Assembly (NCBI RefSeq): GCF_020443565.1
Contig: NZ_JAIZZN010000017.1
Span: 1 to 64,000, forward strand
Reading direction: 5' to 3'
Source of the DNA: Clostridium sp. CS001
GTDB taxonomy: Bacteria > Bacillota > Clostridia > Clostridiales > Clostridiaceae
Length of the DNA stretch: 64,000 nt
Within the stretch, counting starts at the first letter, position 1. Every line of letters starts with the position of its first letter. Under the pieces are notes generated by a model. The model was given only the letters and a program-made list of their open reading frames with translations, made no database searches and had not been told where the DNA came from. Shown here one piece after another: positions 8,970 to 18,957 of this stretch. A program made the position numbers and the translations under genes.

Positions 8970-11792
8970 ATGAGGGATAAGATTTTTATAAAAGGTGCTA
9001 AGGTTCACAATTTAAAAAACGTTGATTTAGAGATACCTAGGGATAAGTTTGTTGTATTTACTGGGCTTTCAGGGTCTGGTAAATCTTCATTAGCTTTTGA
9101 TACATTATATGCAGAAGGACAAAGAAGATACGTAGAGTCACTATCAGCCTATGCAAGGCAATTTTTAGGTAATATGGATAAGCCAGATGTGGAATACATA
9201 GAGGGGCTATCTCCTGCTATTTCCATAGATCAGAAAACCACTAATAGAAATCCACGGTCCACAGTGGGTACTGTAACTGAAATTTATGATTACTTGAGAC
9301 TTCTTTATGCAAAGGTTGGGACGCCTCATTGCCCTAAATGTGGCAAGATTATTACTCAACAGACTGTAGACCAAATGGTGGATACAATAATGGAAATGCC
9401 ACCTAAAACTAAGCTTTTAATTTTATCGCCTGTGATAAGGGGGAAAAAGGGTGAGCATGAGAAAATATTAGAGAATATTAAGAAGAATGGATTTGTAAGA
9501 GCTAGAATAGATGGAACTACAGTGGAGCTTATGGAAGAAGAAATAAAGCTTGAAAAAAATAAAAAGCACAGTATAGAAATAGTCATTGATAGAATTTCTG
9601 TAAAAGAGGAATCTCGTGGACGGCTTTCTGAATCCTTGGAAAGTGCTTTGAAATTGGCAGAGGGAACTGCCATAGCTAGTATTATAGATGGTGAAGATCT
9701 TCTTTTTAGTGAACATTTTGCTTGTATAGATTGCGGAATTAGCTTAGGAGAGTTAGAACCTAGGATGTTTTCTTTCAATTCACCCTTTGGTAAGTGCGAT
9801 ACCTGTGATGGTCTTGGTACTCTTATGGAAATTGATGAGGATTTAATAATACCAGATAGAAGTAAGAGTATTGCTGGCGGAGCTATTATGTCTTTTGGAG
9901 AAGGTAGTCTTAAGGAAGACTCCTGGACTTTTGCAGTACTCAGGGCTTTAAGCAAAAAATATAAGTTTGATCTAGATGCACCGATTGAAAAGTATGATCC
10001 AGATATTCTGAAGATGCTACTATATGGAACTAACGGAGAGAAACTTAAGGTTGACTATGTTAAGGAATTTAGAACTGGTACCTTTAACCACGCTTATGAA
10101 GGTATAATAAACAATTTAAAAAGAAGATATTTTGAAACTTCTTCTGATTATATAAAAAGAGAAGTAGAGCAGTATATGAGCGATAATCCATGCCCTAAAT
10201 GCAAGGGTGCAAGATTAAGCCCAGAGGCATTAGCGGTGACAGTTGGAGATAAGAATATATATGAGTTTTGCAAAATGTCTATAACCGATGAAGTTGGGTT
10301 TTTAGATCAAATTAAGTTATCGGAAAAAAATGAGCTTATAGCAAATCAGATTTTTAAAGAAATAAATAGTAGGTTAAGTTTTCTTAAGAATGTGGGACTT
10401 AATTATTTGAATTTATCTAGATCAGCAGGTACTTTGTCTGGTGGGGAAGCTCAAAGAATAAGGCTAGCAACACAGATAGGTTCAAGTTTAATGGGAGTTT
10501 TATATATTTTAGATGAGCCAAGTATTGGACTCCATCAAAGAGATAATGAAAAACTTATTATGACATTAAAGCATCTAAGAGATTTAGGAAATACCTTGGT
10601 TGTGGTGGAACATGATGAGGATACCATGGAAGCAGCAGATTTTATTGTAGATATTGGACCAGGAGCAGGAGAACATGGTGGGCAAGTTGTTGTAGCTGGA
10701 ACTTTAGAAGAGGTAAAAAACTGTGAGGGATCAATTACTGGTCAGTATTTAAGTGGTAAAAAAAGAATTGAGGCTCCAAAAGAAACTAGAGTATCCAATG
10801 GAAATAGTATAAAAATAGTTAATGCAAAGCAAAATAATCTTAAGAATGTTAGTGTAGATTTCCCCTTAGGAGTATTTACTTCTGTTACAGGTGTTTCAGG
10901 CTCTGGAAAGAGTACTTTAATAAATGAAATCCTGTATAAGGGTATCAACAAGAAGTTAAATAACTCTAAGAAAAATCCAGGCCTTCATAAGGATATTCTA
11001 GGGGTAGAGAATATAGATAAAATTATAAATATTGATCAAGGGCCTATTGGACGTACTCCAAGATCTAATCCGGCTACATATACTGGGGTATTTGATATAA
11101 TTAGAGATGTATTTTCCATGAGCTCCGAAGCAAAGATTCGTGGCTATAAGCCAGGTAGATTTAGCTTTAATGTAAAGGGTGGAAGGTGTGAAGCCTGCAA
11201 GGGTGATGGAATAATCAAAATAGAAATGCAGTTTTTATCTGATGTATATGTTCCTTGTGAGGTTTGCAAAGGTAAAAGATATAATAGAGAAACTTTAGAA
11301 GTTAAGTATAAGGGCAAAAATATTGATGAAATTTTAAATATGACAGTGGAGGAGGCTGTATCGTTCTTTGAAAATATCCCTAGAATATATACCAAATTCC
11401 AAACCTTAATGGATGTTGGACTTGGGTATATTAGGTTAGGTCAACCTTCTACACAATTATCTGGTGGTGAGGCTCAAAGAATTAAGCTTGCGTCAGAGCT
11501 ATCTAAAAGAAGTACAGGAAAGACCTTTTATATCTTAGATGAGCCTACTACAGGACTTCATATTGATGATGTGAGCAAACTTATTAAAATACTTCAACGG
11601 CTTGTAGATTCAGGAAATACTGTAGTTGTAATAGAACATAACTTAGATGTTATAAAGTGTTCAGATCATGTTATAGACTTAGGTCCAGAAGGTGGAGATA
11701 TGGGAGGTACCATTTTATGCAGTGGAACCCCGAAAGAAATATCCTTAAATGTAAATTCATATACAGGACAATATTTAAAAAAGATGTTATAA
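8970..11792 (+). CDS. uvrA: Excinuclease ABC subunit A
   Basis: This is the damage-sensing ATPase of nucleotide excision repair. The 940-residue protein has two ABC modules: Walker [10 protein letters not shown] near the N-terminus and GVSGSGKST near residue 640. Two ABC signatures (LSGGEAQRI) and zinc-finger Cys clusters (CPKC...; CEACKGDG...CEVC) are present. The ATG at 8970 is chosen because GAGGAGG precedes it by five bases; an upstream in-frame TTG at 8946 includes the ribosome-binding site as codons. It follows uvrB directly. Confidence 0.98.
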   Translation: MRDKIFIKGAKVHNLKNVDLEIPRDKFVVFTGLSGSGKSSLAFDTLYAEGQRRYVESLSAYARQFLGNMDKPDVEYIEGLSPAISIDQKTTNRNPRSTVGTVTEIYDYLRLLYAKVGTPHCPKCGKIITQQTVDQMVDTIMEMPPKTKLLILSPVIRGKKGEHEKILENIKKNGFVRARIDGTTVELMEEEIKLEKNKKHSIEIVIDRISVKEESRGRLSESLESALKLAEGTAIASIIDGEDLLFSEHFACIDCGISLGELEPRMFSFNSPFGKCDTCDGLGTLMEIDEDLIIPDRSKSIAGGAIMSFGEGSLKEDSWTFAVLRALSKKYKFDLDAPIEKYDPDILKMLLYGTNGEKLKVDYVKEFRTGTFNHAYEGIINNLKRRYFETSSDYIKREVEQYMSDNPCPKCKGARLSPEALAVTVGDKNIYEFCKMSITDEVGFLDQIKLSEKNELIANQIFKEINSRLSFLKNVGLNYLNLSRSAGTLSGGEAQRIRLATQIGSSLMGVLYILDEPSIGLHQRDNEKLIMTLKHLRDLGNTLVVVEHDEDTMEAADFIVDIGPGAGEHGGQVVVAGTLEEVKNCEGSITGQYLSGKKRIEAPKETRVSNGNSIKIVNAKQNNLKNVSVDFPLGVFTSVTGVSGSGKSTLINEILYKGINKKLNNSKKNPGLHKDILGVENIDKIINIDQGPIGRTPRSNPATYTGVFDIIRDVFSMSSEAKIRGYKPGRFSFNVKGGRCEACKGDGIIKIEMQFLSDVYVPCEVCKGKRYNRETLEVKYKGKNIDEILNMTVEEAVSFFENIPRIYTKFQTLMDVGLGYIRLGQPSTQLSGGEAQRIKLASELSKRSTGKTFYILDEPTTGLHIDDVSKLIKILQRLVDSGNTVVVIEHNLDVIKCSDHVIDLGPEGGDMGGTILCSGTPKEISLNVNSYTGQYLKKML

Positions 11793-11861
11793 TTCAGTTA
11801 TGGCTAGCATATTAATTCAATGCTAGTCTTTCATTATTTTTTAAAAGAGGAGAAAGTGTGT

Positions 11862-12290
11862 ATGGCTAATATAAGCTTGATTATGAAATTTATAATTATA
11901 GGAATTATTTACATTATAATAATATTTGCTCTCCGAATAATGTATAAAGATGTTAAAGGTGGCGGAAAGAAAAAACCAGTAATAAAGAGACCTATGGGCC
12001 TGGAAGTTATAGAAAGAGGAGAGAATTTTAATTTAAGGGTTGGCGCTGTTATTCCCCTAAACAATGAACTATCAATTGGTAGAAATGAAGATAATCTTTT
12101 AATATTAGGGGATAAATATGTGTCATCTAAACATGCAATCATATATCTCAAAAATACAGATTATATTCTACAAGATTTAAAAAGTACTAACGGTACATTA
12201 ATGAATGGCAAAAGAGTGATAGATAAAGTGGGTATAAAAAAAGGTGATGATATCCAAATAGGAACTTCAATCTTTAAGGTTATAGGATAG
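11862..12290 (+). CDS. Membrane-anchored FHA-domain protein
   Basis: A 142-residue protein with one N-terminal membrane helix at about 8-26, a basic linker, and a forkhead-associated domain covering about 55-142. The FHA signatures are visible: GRNEDN, the VSSKHA phospho-threonine contact, and the STNGT strand. FHA domains read phosphothreonine. The gene sits directly before a SEDS gene and a class B PBP, the same trio seen as fhaB-rodA-pbpA in actinobacteria, so it probably links Ser/Thr kinase signalling to wall synthesis. No kinase gene is in this window. The ATG at 11862 follows AGAGGAGAAA. Confidence 0.88.
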   Translation: MANISLIMKFIIIGIIYIIIIFALRIMYKDVKGGGKKKPVIKRPMGLEVIERGENFNLRVGAVIPLNNELSIGRNEDNLLILGDKYVSSKHAIIYLKNTDYILQDLKSTNGTLMNGKRVIDKVGIKKGDDIQIGTSIFKVIG

Positions 12291-12361
12291 ATTATAATGT
12301 TTACAAGGTTTTAAGAGGTTTAGCAATAGGAACTAAAGTCGGGAGTGAAAGAGGTGATAGT

Positions 12362-13606
12362 ATGGAAAGCATAAAAGAAGAAAGGCAACTTTTAAAGTAT
12401 ACCTATCTCTTATGTATAGTTTTGTTTTTAAATATGTTTCTTATAGGCAAAGATGGGTTTGATAAAGGCGCAATAATAATGGGTGTAATAGTATGCTTAC
12501 TTTTTGCTTATTCCTATTTTATAATAAGAAGATTTTTTCCCGATGGAGATAAATATATTTTGCTGTTTTCAAATGTTTTGGCGGTTATTGGAATGGGAAT
12601 ATTATATAGACTAGACTCTCCTGTTGCACTTAAACAACTCATATGGTACACGGTAGGGATTGCTATTTTTGTTTTAGTGGTAGTGCTTTTTCCAAGCTTA
12701 ACTAGCTTTGGTAAGTACAAGATGTTTTATATGATATGCACCCTTATTCTTATGTCCATGGGAAGTTTATTTGGAGAAGAAATTAATGGGTCAAAAAATT
12801 GGATAATTATAAAAGGCTTCAGTCTCCAACCAACAGAGTTTGGTAAGCTATCTTTGGTGGCATATTTGGCTGCATCACTACAATATTATGGTGAAAATCT
12901 TAAGGGGCGTTCTGAGTTCGCCAGATTAAAATCCTTAATTGAACCTGGAATTGTGGTTATGGTTTCACTTGGTTTTATGGTACTTCAAAAGGATTTAGGA
13001 TCAGCACTTATATTTTTTGCTATTTCAGTGACTATGTTATATATTGCTACATCAAAATTCAAATATGTAGTAGTATGTTTGGCACTTTTTATGGTAGGCG
13101 CATTTATAAGCTACAAGCTTTTTGGCCATGTACGGCTTAGGGTTTTGATTTGGGGAGATCCATGGAAATATGGATATGATCAAGGACATCAAGTTGTACA
13201 ATCAATAATTTCTATAGCGGCAGGGGGACTTTCTGGAACTGGTCTTGGACTTGGATATCCTACAATGGTTCCTGTAGTTACTACAGACTTTATTTTTGCA
13301 GCAATTTGTGAGGAGATGGGCTTACTTACTGGATTTGGAATGCTTATTTTATATTTTTTATTATTTTACAGATGCATGAGAGTGCCTATTCATGGAAAGG
13401 ATAAGTTTTCAAGGCTACTTGCAGTGGGATATAGTACTATGATAGCTTCTCAAGTATTGGTTATAGTGGGAGGTGTAGTTGGAGCCATTCCTCTAACAGG
13501 TATAACCCTACCTCTAGTGAGTTACGGTGGAAGTTCCATGATAATAACTTTCTTTTCCTTAGGCATACTTCAAAAGATCTCGGAGGATGGACAAAGTTAT
13601 GAATGA
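12362..13606 (+). CDS. SEDS-family peptidoglycan glycosyltransferase (FtsW/RodA/SpoVE type)
   Basis: A polytopic membrane protein of 414 residues with about ten transmembrane helices. SEDS proteins polymerise lipid II into glycan strands together with a cognate class B PBP. Family motifs are visible: GSKNWI, QPTEFGKL in the fourth helix region, the WGDPW stretch, CEEMGL, and the C-terminal PLVSYGGSS. The gene overlaps the following PBP gene, which supports a dedicated pair. Whether it serves elongation, division or sporulation cannot be settled from the sequence. Confidence 0.92.
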   Translation: MESIKEERQLLKYTYLLCIVLFLNMFLIGKDGFDKGAIIMGVIVCLLFAYSYFIIRRFFPDGDKYILLFSNVLAVIGMGILYRLDSPVALKQLIWYTVGIAIFVLVVVLFPSLTSFGKYKMFYMICTLILMSMGSLFGEEINGSKNWIIIKGFSLQPTEFGKLSLVAYLAASLQYYGENLKGRSEFARLKSLIEPGIVVMVSLGFMVLQKDLGSALIFFAISVTMLYIATSKFKYVVVCLALFMVGAFISYKLFGHVRLRVLIWGDPWKYGYDQGHQVVQSIISIAAGGLSGTGLGLGYPTMVPVVTTDFIFAAICEEMGLLTGFGMLILYFLLFYRCMRVPIHGKDKFSRLLAVGYSTMIASQVLVIVGGVVGAIPLTGITLPLVSYGGSSMIITFFSLGILQKISEDGQSYE

Positions 13607-15023
13607 TTTTATGAATAATATAAAAAAGGTAATGTTTGTGTTTTTAATATTTTTTGTTGCTTTGATTTCCTATATAACTTATTTTTATATATTTAATAGT
13701 GAAAAAGCAGTATCTAGCACCTTTAATAGCAGGTTATGGGCAGAAAGAAATAAGGTGCTCAGAGGAACAATTTACGATAAAGACATGAAAGCATTAACTA
13801 AAAGCACAAAGATAGATGCAGTGTCTCAAAAGCAACAATATTTGCAAGGAGAAGTTTTTGCTCATGCTTTAGGTTATATGAACCCTGTATATGGTCTTTC
13901 TGGGCTTGAAAAGAAATATGATGAAGAGCTTATGGGAAGAAATACGGGAGTTTCAAAATATTTGTTTTTTAGTAAAGATACTGAGGAAAAGGTTGGTAAT
14001 GGCCTAAGAACTACTCTTGATTCAAAACTACAAATGAAAGCTTTTGAACTTTTAGGAGATAAGAGAGGTGCGGTAGTGGCTATTAACCCTAAGACTGGGG
14101 AAATTTTAGCCATGGTGTCTAAGCCTTCTTATGATCCAAACAATTTGAATAAGAATTGGAAGGACATAGTTGAAAATAAGCAAGTTCCACTGCTTAATAG
14201 GGCAGTATCAGGATTATATCCGCCAGGTTCTGTTTTTAAAACAATAACTGCAATAAGTGCTTTAGAGAATCTACCTAGTATCTATGATAAAACTTTTAAT
14301 GATGAAGGTAAGTTAGTTTTCAATGAAAGAGAATCCTTGAAAAACTATGATGGTGAAGTCTTAGGAAATATAGATTTTAAAACCGCTTTTGTGCATTCTA
14401 GCAATGTGGTTTTTGGAACTTTAGGTATTGATTTAGGGAATAAGGCGTTAAAGGAAACAGCAGAAAAGTTTTATTTTAATAGGGATACCCCATCTATAGG
14501 ATTAACTATTGATAATAGTAGGTTCCCAAGCTATAAAAGCAATGAAAAAGGTAACATTGCACAGAGCGCTATTGGCCAAAGTGCAGTTTTAGCTACACCC
14601 ATGGAAATGGCGTTAGTTGTAAGTACAATTGCTAATGATGGAATTATGATGGAACCTATGATGGTTAAAGAAATATTAGATAGTAAGGGAAAGTCTATAA
14701 AGAAGATAGAGCCTAAACGTTTAGAACAAGTTATTACAAAGGGAAATGCTAATATCATGAAGGAGTTAATGAAAGCAGTAGTGATTGAAGGTACAGGTGG
14801 TAACGCAACTCTGCCTGGAATAGTGGTTTCTGGGAAAACAGGTACTGCGGATCATAATGATGATCCTAGTAAGCAAGAAGCACCACATTCTTGGTTCATT
14901 GGTTTTGCACCTTACGATAGCCCTCAAATTGCCATAGCGGTAATTGTAGAAGAAGGAGGAGTTGGTGGTGGAATTGCTGCAGAAATTACTAGAGAACTTA
15001 TTAAAAGCTATTTGAATAAATAA
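13599..15023 (+). CDS. pbpA: Class B penicillin-binding protein (transpeptidase), PbpA-like
   Basis: This enzyme cross-links peptidoglycan outside the membrane. An N-terminal membrane anchor spans about 8-31. The transpeptidase motifs are SVFK (Ser about 211, in YPPGSVFK), SSN in HSSNV, and KTG in VSGKTGTADH. At 474 residues it is short and lacks a long dimerisation domain, like actinobacterial PbpA. I chose the ATG at 13599, with GGAGG 12 bases upstream and overlapping the SEDS stop; the ATG at 13587 abuts the site directly and is less likely. It is followed by a strong terminator. Confidence 0.92.
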   Translation: MNDFMNNIKKVMFVFLIFFVALISYITYFYIFNSEKAVSSTFNSRLWAERNKVLRGTIYDKDMKALTKSTKIDAVSQKQQYLQGEVFAHALGYMNPVYGLSGLEKKYDEELMGRNTGVSKYLFFSKDTEEKVGNGLRTTLDSKLQMKAFELLGDKRGAVVAINPKTGEILAMVSKPSYDPNNLNKNWKDIVENKQVPLLNRAVSGLYPPGSVFKTITAISALENLPSIYDKTFNDEGKLVFNERESLKNYDGEVLGNIDFKTAFVHSSNVVFGTLGIDLGNKALKETAEKFYFNRDTPSIGLTIDNSRFPSYKSNEKGNIAQSAIGQSAVLATPMEMALVVSTIANDGIMMEPMMVKEILDSKGKSIKKIEPKRLEQVITKGNANIMKELMKAVVIEGTGGNATLPGIVVSGKTGTADHNDDPSKQEAPHSWFIGFAPYDSPQIAIAVIVEEGGVGGGIAAEITRELIKSYLNK

Positions 15024-15056
15024 CAAAATACACGAACATATGTGCAGAAAGGTGAT

Positions 15057-15098
15057 ATAATAAAGTCAGATATTTAACTAATATCTGGCTTTATTATA
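15057..15098 (+). terminator. Rho-independent terminator after pbpA
   Basis: The long stem AATAAAGTCAGATATT / AATATCTGGCTTTATT has a short loop and a T-rich tail. Confidence 0.8.
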
Positions 15099-15156
15099 TT
15101 TTACATAAAAAGACCTAATATATTTAAAAAGAAGTAATAAACTAAAGATGACAATA

Positions 15157-15191
15157 TTGTTAATATTGCAGTAGCAATATGATGATTTAAC
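15157..15191 (+). repeat. Short repeat shared with the region upstream of minJ
   Basis: TTGTTAATATTGCAG and ATGATGATTTAAC match the copy at 3922-3957. The gap between the two blocks differs in sequence. Confidence 0.4.
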
Positions 15192-15209
15192 TAAAGAAGG
15201 TGACTGTAA

Positions 15210-15812
15210 ATGACAGGAAAGACTCATGCTGGCATTGGCAGTGTGATATATGTAGCAATTTGTAATCAATTGCCCGGGAAATTTAATTATATAGGTATGA
15301 TTTTGGTGTTTTTTGCTTCAATATTACCAGATGTAGATCATCCTAAAAGTATGATTAATAAGTATATTTTACCCTTTAAAAACAAAACTACTAAAGTAAC
15401 AATATATATTTGCTTGGGAATAATAATATTATGGTTTGATTTTTTGTATACCAAGGAACTTGCCTTGAAATCTTTAGCAGTGTGCTTTATAATTATTGGA
15501 TTATCAACTCATAGAAATGGGCTCTTGCATAGTTTGACAGGTATGATGCTTCTAATGCTCATGCTAGGATATACTTGCACAAAATACTTGCTTCCACCTT
15601 TAGTTTATCCATTTATTATAGGATATGGATCTCATTTAGTAGGAGATATGTTTACTAAAATGGGAGTACCACTGTTTTATCCCTTTTCAAATAGAAAGTT
15701 TAAGTTTCCTTGTACTTATAAGGTGGGGTCTAAAGCGGGTAAGTTAATTGAAGAAATAATTATGATTTTTGGAGTTGTGTACATAGTTTATGCACTGCCC
15801 AAAATGCTTTAG
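15210..15812 (+). CDS. YdjM-family (DUF457) membrane-bound putative metal-dependent hydrolase
   Basis: A 200-residue membrane protein with conserved acidic and histidine motifs of the family: GKTHAGIG at the start, LPDVDHPKS at about 45, HRNGLLHSL at about 110, and SHLVGDMFT followed by GVPLFYPFS. Four or five hydrophobic helices separate them. The His/Asp motifs suggest a metal site facing the membrane surface. The family also includes LexA-regulated YdjM of E. coli, and here the gene lies just before uvrC, which may be meaningful but is only suggestive. Its substrate is unknown. Confidence 0.82.
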   Translation: MTGKTHAGIGSVIYVAICNQLPGKFNYIGMILVFFASILPDVDHPKSMINKYILPFKNKTTKVTIYICLGIIILWFDFLYTKELALKSLAVCFIIIGLSTHRNGLLHSLTGMMLLMLMLGYTCTKYLLPPLVYPFIIGYGSHLVGDMFTKMGVPLFYPFSNRKFKFPCTYKVGSKAGKLIEEIIMIFGVVYIVYALPKML

Positions 15813-15835
15813 AATAGTTTAGAGGAGGTCTGTGT

Positions 15836-17710
15836 GTGTTTGATTTTGAATATCAACTAAAAGTTTTACCAGAGTCACCAGGTGTATATCTTATGAGAAA
15901 TCACCTTGGTGAAGTAATTTATGTGGGGAAAGCTAAAATATTAAAAAATAGAGTAAGACAGTACTTCCAAAATTCAAAAAATCATTCTGAAAAAGTGAAG
16001 GCTATGGTAAAAAATATAACTGAGTTTGAATATATTGTAACTGATTCAGAAATGGAGGCCTTGATTTTAGAGTGTAATCTTATTAAAAAGTATAGTCCAA
16101 GATATAATATTTTGCTAAAGGATGATAAGCACTATCCATTTATAAAGCTAACTATAAATGAGGAATTTCCAAGGATATTTGTGACCAGAAATATTGCAAA
16201 TGATGGTGCGAAATATTTTGGTCCCTATACAGATTCAGCAGCAGTATATAGTACCATGGAACTTATAAAAAAGATATTTCCTCTTAGAACTTGTAAGAGG
16301 GTTATAAAAGAAGGATTACCAAGTACTAGACCTTGTTTGAATTATCATATTGGATTATGCAAGGCGCCATGTGCAGGATTTATCAGTAAAGGGGAGTATG
16401 GTGAAATAATAAAGGATACGGTGGATCTACTCACTGGAAAAGATAAAAATATAAAAAATGGACTTAGAAAAGAAATGGAAAGTGCAGCAGAAATCTTGGA
16501 GTTTGAAAAGGCAGGCCTTATTCGAGATAAAATAATGGCTATAGATAAAATAAATGAAAAGCAAAAAATTGTAATAGGAAATTGTGAGAATGAAGATTTT
16601 ATAAATGTATATGTTGATGAAAAGGATGTCTGCATACAGATATTTTTTCTTCGTGATGGCAAGATAGTAGGACGGGAACATTTCATACTAAATGATGAGG
16701 TGGACGATGCAGAGGGGCCAGTAAGTGAACTTATTGAAGAATTTATAAAACGGTTTTATGGAGGCACAGCATTTATTCCTAAAACCATATATGTGCCTTT
16801 TATAAAAGAAGTAGAGATTCTAGAGCAATGGCTTAGCTCTAAAAAAGGTTCAAAGGTAATCATTAAGGTTCCTCAAAAGGGAGAAAAGAAAAAAACCTTA
16901 GAAATGGTAGAGAACAATGCTAAAATCACGTTAGAACAATTTAAGTTAAAGGATAAGCAAGATAAGGAACTTCATAAAGTTGCACTTCAGGAGCTTGTGG
17001 AGTTATTGGAGCTTACCGAGGTGCCACAGAGAATTGAGTCCTACGACATTTCAAATATAATGGGAGTAGATTCTGTAGGCAGCATGGTAGTTTTTGAGGA
17101 TGGGAAACCCAAAAGTAGTGACTATAGGAGGTTTAAAATAAAATCTGTAATAGGAGCTAATGATTATGATAGCATGAGGGAAATCCTAGAACGAAGATTT
17201 AGACGTGGGCTTTTGGAAGTAGAAAAAATAAAGGATAGAAATTTAGAATTAAGTAAGGGTAAATTTTGCATATTTCCTGATTTAATTCTAATGGATGGTG
17301 GAAAAGGTCAAGTTAATGTAGCATTAGAAGTTCTAAATAGCCTTAATATTAATATACCAGTTTGTGGAATGGTTAAGGATGACAAGCACAAAACACGAGG
17401 TTTAATATATAATAATATAGAACTACTTATGAGGAGCAATTCTCAAGGTATGCACTTAATTACTAGAATACAAGATGAGGTACACAGATTTGCCATTACT
17501 TATCATAGAACTTTAAGAGATAAAAGAACTTTATATTCTATATTAGATAACATACCTAATGTAGGAGAAAAAAGAAGAAGAGAGTTATTAAAGAAATTTG
17601 GTAGCATTGACAACATAAAAAATGCAAGTAGCAAGGAACTATCGGAGACGCCATCTATGGATAGTAAGGCCGCGCAGTGTGTTTTAGAGTATTTTAAAAA
17701 AAATAAATAA
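15836..17710 (+). CDS. uvrC: Excinuclease ABC subunit C
   Basis: This is the nuclease of nucleotide excision repair, which cuts on both sides of the lesion. The 624-residue protein has the N-terminal GIY-YIG domain (SPGVYLMRN, VIYVGKAK), a Cys cluster at about 155-185, a UVR motif at about 205-240, an RNase H-like nuclease core (ESYDISN...GSMVVFEDG...LMDGGKGQ), and C-terminal helix-hairpin-helix repeats (NIPNVGEKRRRELL). The start is GTG at 15836, eight bases after AGAGGAGG. It is 24 bases downstream of the YdjM-like gene. Confidence 0.97.
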   Translation: MFDFEYQLKVLPESPGVYLMRNHLGEVIYVGKAKILKNRVRQYFQNSKNHSEKVKAMVKNITEFEYIVTDSEMEALILECNLIKKYSPRYNILLKDDKHYPFIKLTINEEFPRIFVTRNIANDGAKYFGPYTDSAAVYSTMELIKKIFPLRTCKRVIKEGLPSTRPCLNYHIGLCKAPCAGFISKGEYGEIIKDTVDLLTGKDKNIKNGLRKEMESAAEILEFEKAGLIRDKIMAIDKINEKQKIVIGNCENEDFINVYVDEKDVCIQIFFLRDGKIVGREHFILNDEVDDAEGPVSELIEEFIKRFYGGTAFIPKTIYVPFIKEVEILEQWLSSKKGSKVIIKVPQKGEKKKTLEMVENNAKITLEQFKLKDKQDKELHKVALQELVELLELTEVPQRIESYDISNIMGVDSVGSMVVFEDGKPKSSDYRRFKIKSVIGANDYDSMREILERRFRRGLLEVEKIKDRNLELSKGKFCIFPDLILMDGGKGQVNVALEVLNSLNINIPVCGMVKDDKHKTRGLIYNNIELLMRSNSQGMHLITRIQDEVHRFAITYHRTLRDKRTLYSILDNIPNVGEKRRRELLKKFGSIDNIKNASSKELSETPSMDSKAAQCVLEYFKKNK

Positions 17711-17869
17711 CAAAAGAGAAAGAGGCTTGAAGTATAAACTATGAATTTAAACTGTTGAAATATCTTAGGAAAAGGGTTAAACTATATGGGTTATAACTTT
17801 AATAGCATAAGCTATAAAGCTTACAACATAAATCTATACAAATATATTAATATTTTCAAGGAGTTTTAT

Positions 17870-18784
17870 ATGGAAAATTATGCAGAAGTAGCAAGACAAT
17901 TAGATGAAGTAACGAGCAAAGCGAATATAATGATAGATGAACCTATGAAAAGTCATACTTCCTTCAAAGTAGGTGGGTTAGTTGACATATTAGTAACTCC
18001 AGAAGATGATTTAGAAGTTCAAGCTATAATAAGAATTTGTAATAAAAATAAGGTTAAGTATTATTTAATGGGTAATGGTTCTAATTTAATTGTACGCGAC
18101 GGTGGAATTAGAGGGGTAGTTATAAAACTAACTAAGCTTGATAAGATTCAGGTAGAAGGAAACAAAATAATAGCACAAGGTGGAGCTAGTTTGCACAATG
18201 TGGCACAAGTAGCATTAGGTATTGCACTTAAAGGTATGGAGTTTGCAAGTGGAATTCCAGGTAGCATTGGTGGAGCAGCGGCTATGAATGCAGGGGCCTA
18301 TGATGGTGAAATGTCTATGATTCTAGAAAGTGTATTAGCCATTAATAGTGATGGTGAATTATTAACTTTAACCAAGGATGAAATGGATCTTTCGTATAGA
18401 AGTAGTGCTATACTAAAGCATGGGTATGCTGTAGTAAAAGTTACTTTGAGCCTTCATGAAGGGGACAAAGAAGTCATAAAAGCAAGAATGGACACCCTTG
18501 CTAAAAAAAGAAGTGATATTCAACCGTTAGAATATCCGTCAGCAGGAAGTACATTTAAAAGGCCAGAAGGATATTTTTCAGGTAAGCTAATACAAGATTG
18601 TAATTTGAAAGGCGTTTATGTTGGTGGAGCACAGGTGTCTGAAAAACATTCAGGATTTATTATTAATAAAAATGATGCAAGTGCAAAGGATATTCTAGAT
18701 CTAATTGTATTTGTTCAAAATGAAGTACGAGAAAAGTTTGGAGTAGAACTAACCACTGAGGTAAGGATTTGGGGAGAAGATTAA
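17870..18784 (+). CDS. murB: UDP-N-acetylenolpyruvoylglucosamine reductase
   Basis: MurB is the FAD- and NADPH-dependent reductase that makes UDP-MurNAc for peptidoglycan. The 304 residues show the FAD-binding motif YLMGNGSNLIVRD, GMEFASGIPGSIGGAAAMNAGAY, SYRSS and the catalytic-region PSAGSTFKRPEGYFSGKLI, typical of the short Gram-positive form. The ATG at 17870 is chosen over the open frame from 17786, because CAAGGAG lies six bases upstream and homologues start near MENYAE. It is followed by its own terminator. Confidence 0.96.
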   Translation: MENYAEVARQLDEVTSKANIMIDEPMKSHTSFKVGGLVDILVTPEDDLEVQAIIRICNKNKVKYYLMGNGSNLIVRDGGIRGVVIKLTKLDKIQVEGNKIIAQGGASLHNVAQVALGIALKGMEFASGIPGSIGGAAAMNAGAYDGEMSMILESVLAINSDGELLTLTKDEMDLSYRSSAILKHGYAVVKVTLSLHEGDKEVIKARMDTLAKKRSDIQPLEYPSAGSTFKRPEGYFSGKLIQDCNLKGVYVGGAQVSEKHSGFIINKNDASAKDILDLIVFVQNEVREKFGVELTTEVRIWGED

Positions 18785-18848
18785 TCTTTGAAAAATTACT
18801 TTTAAAAGGTGTTATTAGTAGACCAGGATATTTACTAAGATTTTAAAA

Positions 18849-18880
18849 TGCACAACAATTTAATTGTTGTGTATTTTTTG
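18849..18880 (+). terminator. Rho-independent terminator after murB
   Basis: CACAACAAT / ATTGTTGTG with a TTTTTT tail. Confidence 0.8.
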
Positions 18881-18957
18881 TGCCATGATTAATTTAATTA
18901 GCTTTAAATGTGTTATAATTAATAAATAAAATTGGCATTAGCTTAGGAGGTTTTTTA

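Noticed and set aside
9356-9955. A 199-codon open frame on the minus strand within uvrA
   Set aside because: It lies wholly inside the well-supported uvrA, has no family-like motif, and its Ser/Leu/Ile-rich composition is typical of an antisense shadow.
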